Part shown: positions 62,435-64,000 of the stretch, piece by piece
Layout of the letters: each line of letters opens with the position of its first letter
How positions within the stretch are numbered: the stretch's first letter is position 1
NCBI GenBank assembly: GCA_023416735.1
Contig: JAEZGX010000020.1
Coordinates: forward strand, 244,665-308,664
Reading direction: 5' to 3'
Origin: Verrucomicrobiota bacterium
GTDB taxonomy: Bacteria; Verrucomicrobiota; Verrucomicrobiia; Opitutales; Opitutaceae
Length of the DNA: 64,000 bases
Position numbers and translations under genes: made by a program
Notes under the pieces: model-generated
The model's database searches: none
Told to the model about the DNA's origin: nothing
What the model saw: only the letters and a program-made list of their open reading frames with translations

Positions 62435-63832
62435 TTAATGCGAGCGGCCGGAAGCGGGTGCAGTCAGGGCGGGTTGACCGCTGAGGCGTTGCCACGAGAA
62501 ACCGTAAGCGGCCACGACGGCGAAACAGACCAACGGCATCAGGAAGCTGCGCGAAACACCGTAGTGGTCGCCGATCGCGCCCATGAGTTTGGGGAGGATG
62601 GCGCCGCCCATGATCGCCATGACGATGAAGCTCGAAGCTTTTTTCGCGCGTGCACCCAGTCCGTGGATACCGAGCGCGAAGATCGTCGGGAACATGATCG
62701 ACATGAAAAAGTAGCTGAGGAACACGGCCGCGACGGAGAGCCATCCGAGTTTCAGCACCACCAGCAGACAGGCGGCGACGTTGAACACGCCAAACAGGGA
62801 AAGCACGCGGTGGGCGGAAAAAATTCCGAGGAGAATCGAGCCGGTGAAACGACCAACAAGAAAGCAGATGAAGCCAAGCGACGCGAGGTAGGCCGCGCCC
62901 TTGTCGCTCAGCGCGAGCGCGCCTGAAGAGGCTCCGTCTTCAAACCACGTGGCGAACGCGCCGGTGCGCCACGACTCCGGAATCGCGGGTGTTTCCGTCG
63001 TCATGTAATTGATGAAAAATGCGAAGATCCCGGCTTGCGCAGCGACGTAGAAAAATTGCGCGACCACGGCGAAAGAGAAATGCCCGTGCGCCCAGATCGA
63101 GCGGGAAGGCTTCGCGGCTGAACGGGTGTTCTCTTCGCCGTAGGCGTCGGGCGCTTTCAAGTCGGGCATCGGGGCGAAGTAGAAAACGACCGCGAGCAGG
63201 ATCACGACGACGGCCACCGCGGCGTAAGGGATCCAGAGCATTTCGCTCCCCGTGCTCGCACCGGTTTCATCCTTTCCGTAGAAGAAAATGCCTCCGGCAA
63301 TCGGTCCGAAAATCCAGCCGATGCCATTGCAGGATTGGGCGAGGTTGATGCGGGTTGCCGCGAGATCGGGAGCGCCGAGGACGGTCGTGTAGGGATTCGC
63401 GATGGTTTCGAGAAACGTCAGGCCTGCGGCAATGATGCATACGCCAAGGAGGAAGGCCCAGAATTGCGCGATGTGGGAAGCGGGGAGAAACCAGAGTCCG
63501 CCGACGGCGACCATCAGGAGGCCCGTGATGATGCCGCCCTTGTAACCGAGCCGCGTGGCGAGCCAGCCGGCGGGGAGCGCCATCAGAAAATAGCCGAGGT
63601 AGTGCGCGAACTGAACCCACGCCGACTGACGCAGCGTGAGGCCAAGCTCCTGCTGAAAGTGCTTGTCCATCACGTCGATCATTCCGTTGCAGAACCCCCA
63701 AAGGAGGAAGAGCGATGAAATGAGGACGAACGTCAGTCCGACATTTTGTCCATCGGGCGTGCGAAAGATTCTTTGTCGAACGTTCGCGGAAGAAGCGGCA
63801 GTGGTGTCCGACGAGGCGGGGGCGAGATTCAT
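62435..63832 (-). CDS. fucP: L-fucose:H+ symporter
   Basis: 465 residues from ATG 63832. Major facilitator with 12 helices. FucP features include WGFCNGMIDVMDKHFQQELG, with an acidic residue at the position of the E. coli proton-relay Asp46, and TFLETIANPYTTVLG, with the Glu that matches Glu135. QSCNGIGWIFGPIAGG and MSIMFPTIFALGIHGLG are also typical. It imports L-fucose, consistent with the two secreted GH29 fucosidases. It is probably cotranscribed with rhaB and lutABC, 98 bp further on. Confidence 0.92.
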   Translation of the reverse strand: MNLAPASSDTTAASSANVRQRIFRTPDGQNVGLTFVLISSLFLLWGFCNGMIDVMDKHFQQELGLTLRQSAWVQFAHYLGYFLMALPAGWLATRLGYKGGIITGLLMVAVGGLWFLPASHIAQFWAFLLGVCIIAAGLTFLETIANPYTTVLGAPDLAATRINLAQSCNGIGWIFGPIAGGIFFYGKDETGASTGSEMLWIPYAAVAVVVILLAVVFYFAPMPDLKAPDAYGEENTRSAAKPSRSIWAHGHFSFAVVAQFFYVAAQAGIFAFFINYMTTETPAIPESWRTGAFATWFEDGASSGALALSDKGAAYLASLGFICFLVGRFTGSILLGIFSAHRVLSLFGVFNVAACLLVVLKLGWLSVAAVFLSYFFMSIMFPTIFALGIHGLGARAKKASSFIVMAIMGGAILPKLMGAIGDHYGVSRSFLMPLVCFAVVAAYGFSWQRLSGQPALTAPASGRSH

Positions 63833-63878
63833 GGGTCGTGTGAGAGCGGGAAATCGAAAGAGGACGTGTCGCAACGAG

Positions 63879-64000
63879 CTAGAGCCCGAGCATTTTTTGG
63901 CGGTAGTGTTCGTCGCTGCGGCCGGCGATGCGACGAACGTCGGCGGGATCGAGGTAAATGGGGCCGCCGGCGGCGAGCGCGCCGAGCGTGATGGTCGCGG
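63879..64000 (-). CDS. C-terminus of a gene running off the right edge
   Basis: Forty codons are visible on the minus strand, reading TITLGALAAGGPIYLDPADV then RRIAGRSDEHYRQKMLGL and ending TAG at 63879-63881, 46 bp before fucP. The tail could belong to a class II aldolase-type sugar enzyme, which would suit the fucose pathway, but too little is present to say so. Upstream position suggests it leads the fucP operon. Confidence 0.55.
   Translation of the reverse strand, partial: ATITLGALAAGGPIYLDPADVRRIAGRSDEHYRQKMLGL

Overview
The window is high-GC DNA that looks like a chromosomal segment of a Verrucomicrobiota bacterium, most likely family Opitutaceae. This is inferred from the mix of many Cys-type sulfatases, GH29 fucosidases, a TonB receptor without a SusD partner, a LacI-type regulator, a LutABC/RhaB/FucP cluster and large secreted proteins; there is no 16S rRNA gene here to confirm it.

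Layout. Bases 1-3885 hold a nitrogen-sensing cluster, amt-glnK-amt-glnK-glnK, with a terminator after each glnK. Bases 4931-13793 hold a tight eight-gene operon of envelope proteins of unknown function, led by a 1626-residue secreted Asp-box propeller/Sel1 protein. Next come a TIM-barrel/Gfo-Idh-MocA fusion enzyme (13983-15917), housekeeping genes (thrS, cysS, hemB, pyrD), a possibly split Sel1/zinc-ribbon gene (19635-21691), a Wza-type export lipoprotein, an acidic-tail protein, a small outer-membrane barrel, and an ECF sigma factor with two tandem anti-sigma-like genes.

At 28542 a tRNA-Leu(GAG) gene carries an integrated element bounded by a perfect 41-bp direct repeat (28604-28644 and 32185-32225). 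Inside are a fragment of a T7-like single-subunit RNA polymerase, a frameshifted phage capsid gene, a probable second head gene, and two cargo genes on the minus strand. I read this as a decayed T7-like prophage.

From 32410 to the right end lies a polysaccharide utilisation region that fits a sulfated fucan or other fucose/rhamnose-rich sulfated glycan. A leftward operon encodes a sulfatase without a signal peptide, an SSS symporter, a SulP transporter and the radical-SAM sulfatase-maturating enzyme. It is divergent from a LacI-family regulator. Then come two secreted beta-helix proteins, an esterase, three secreted sulfatases, two GH29 fucosidases and a TonB receptor, followed by lutCBA, rhaB and fucP, which fit uptake of fucose/rhamnose and oxidation of the lactate made from it.

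The most useful new signal is a shared 14-bp motif, about TTAAYTGATTTAGT. Six copies lie only in intergenic gaps that serve the regulator, sulfatases, beta-helix proteins, a fucosidase and the TonB receptor, so it is a candidate operator for the local LacI protein.
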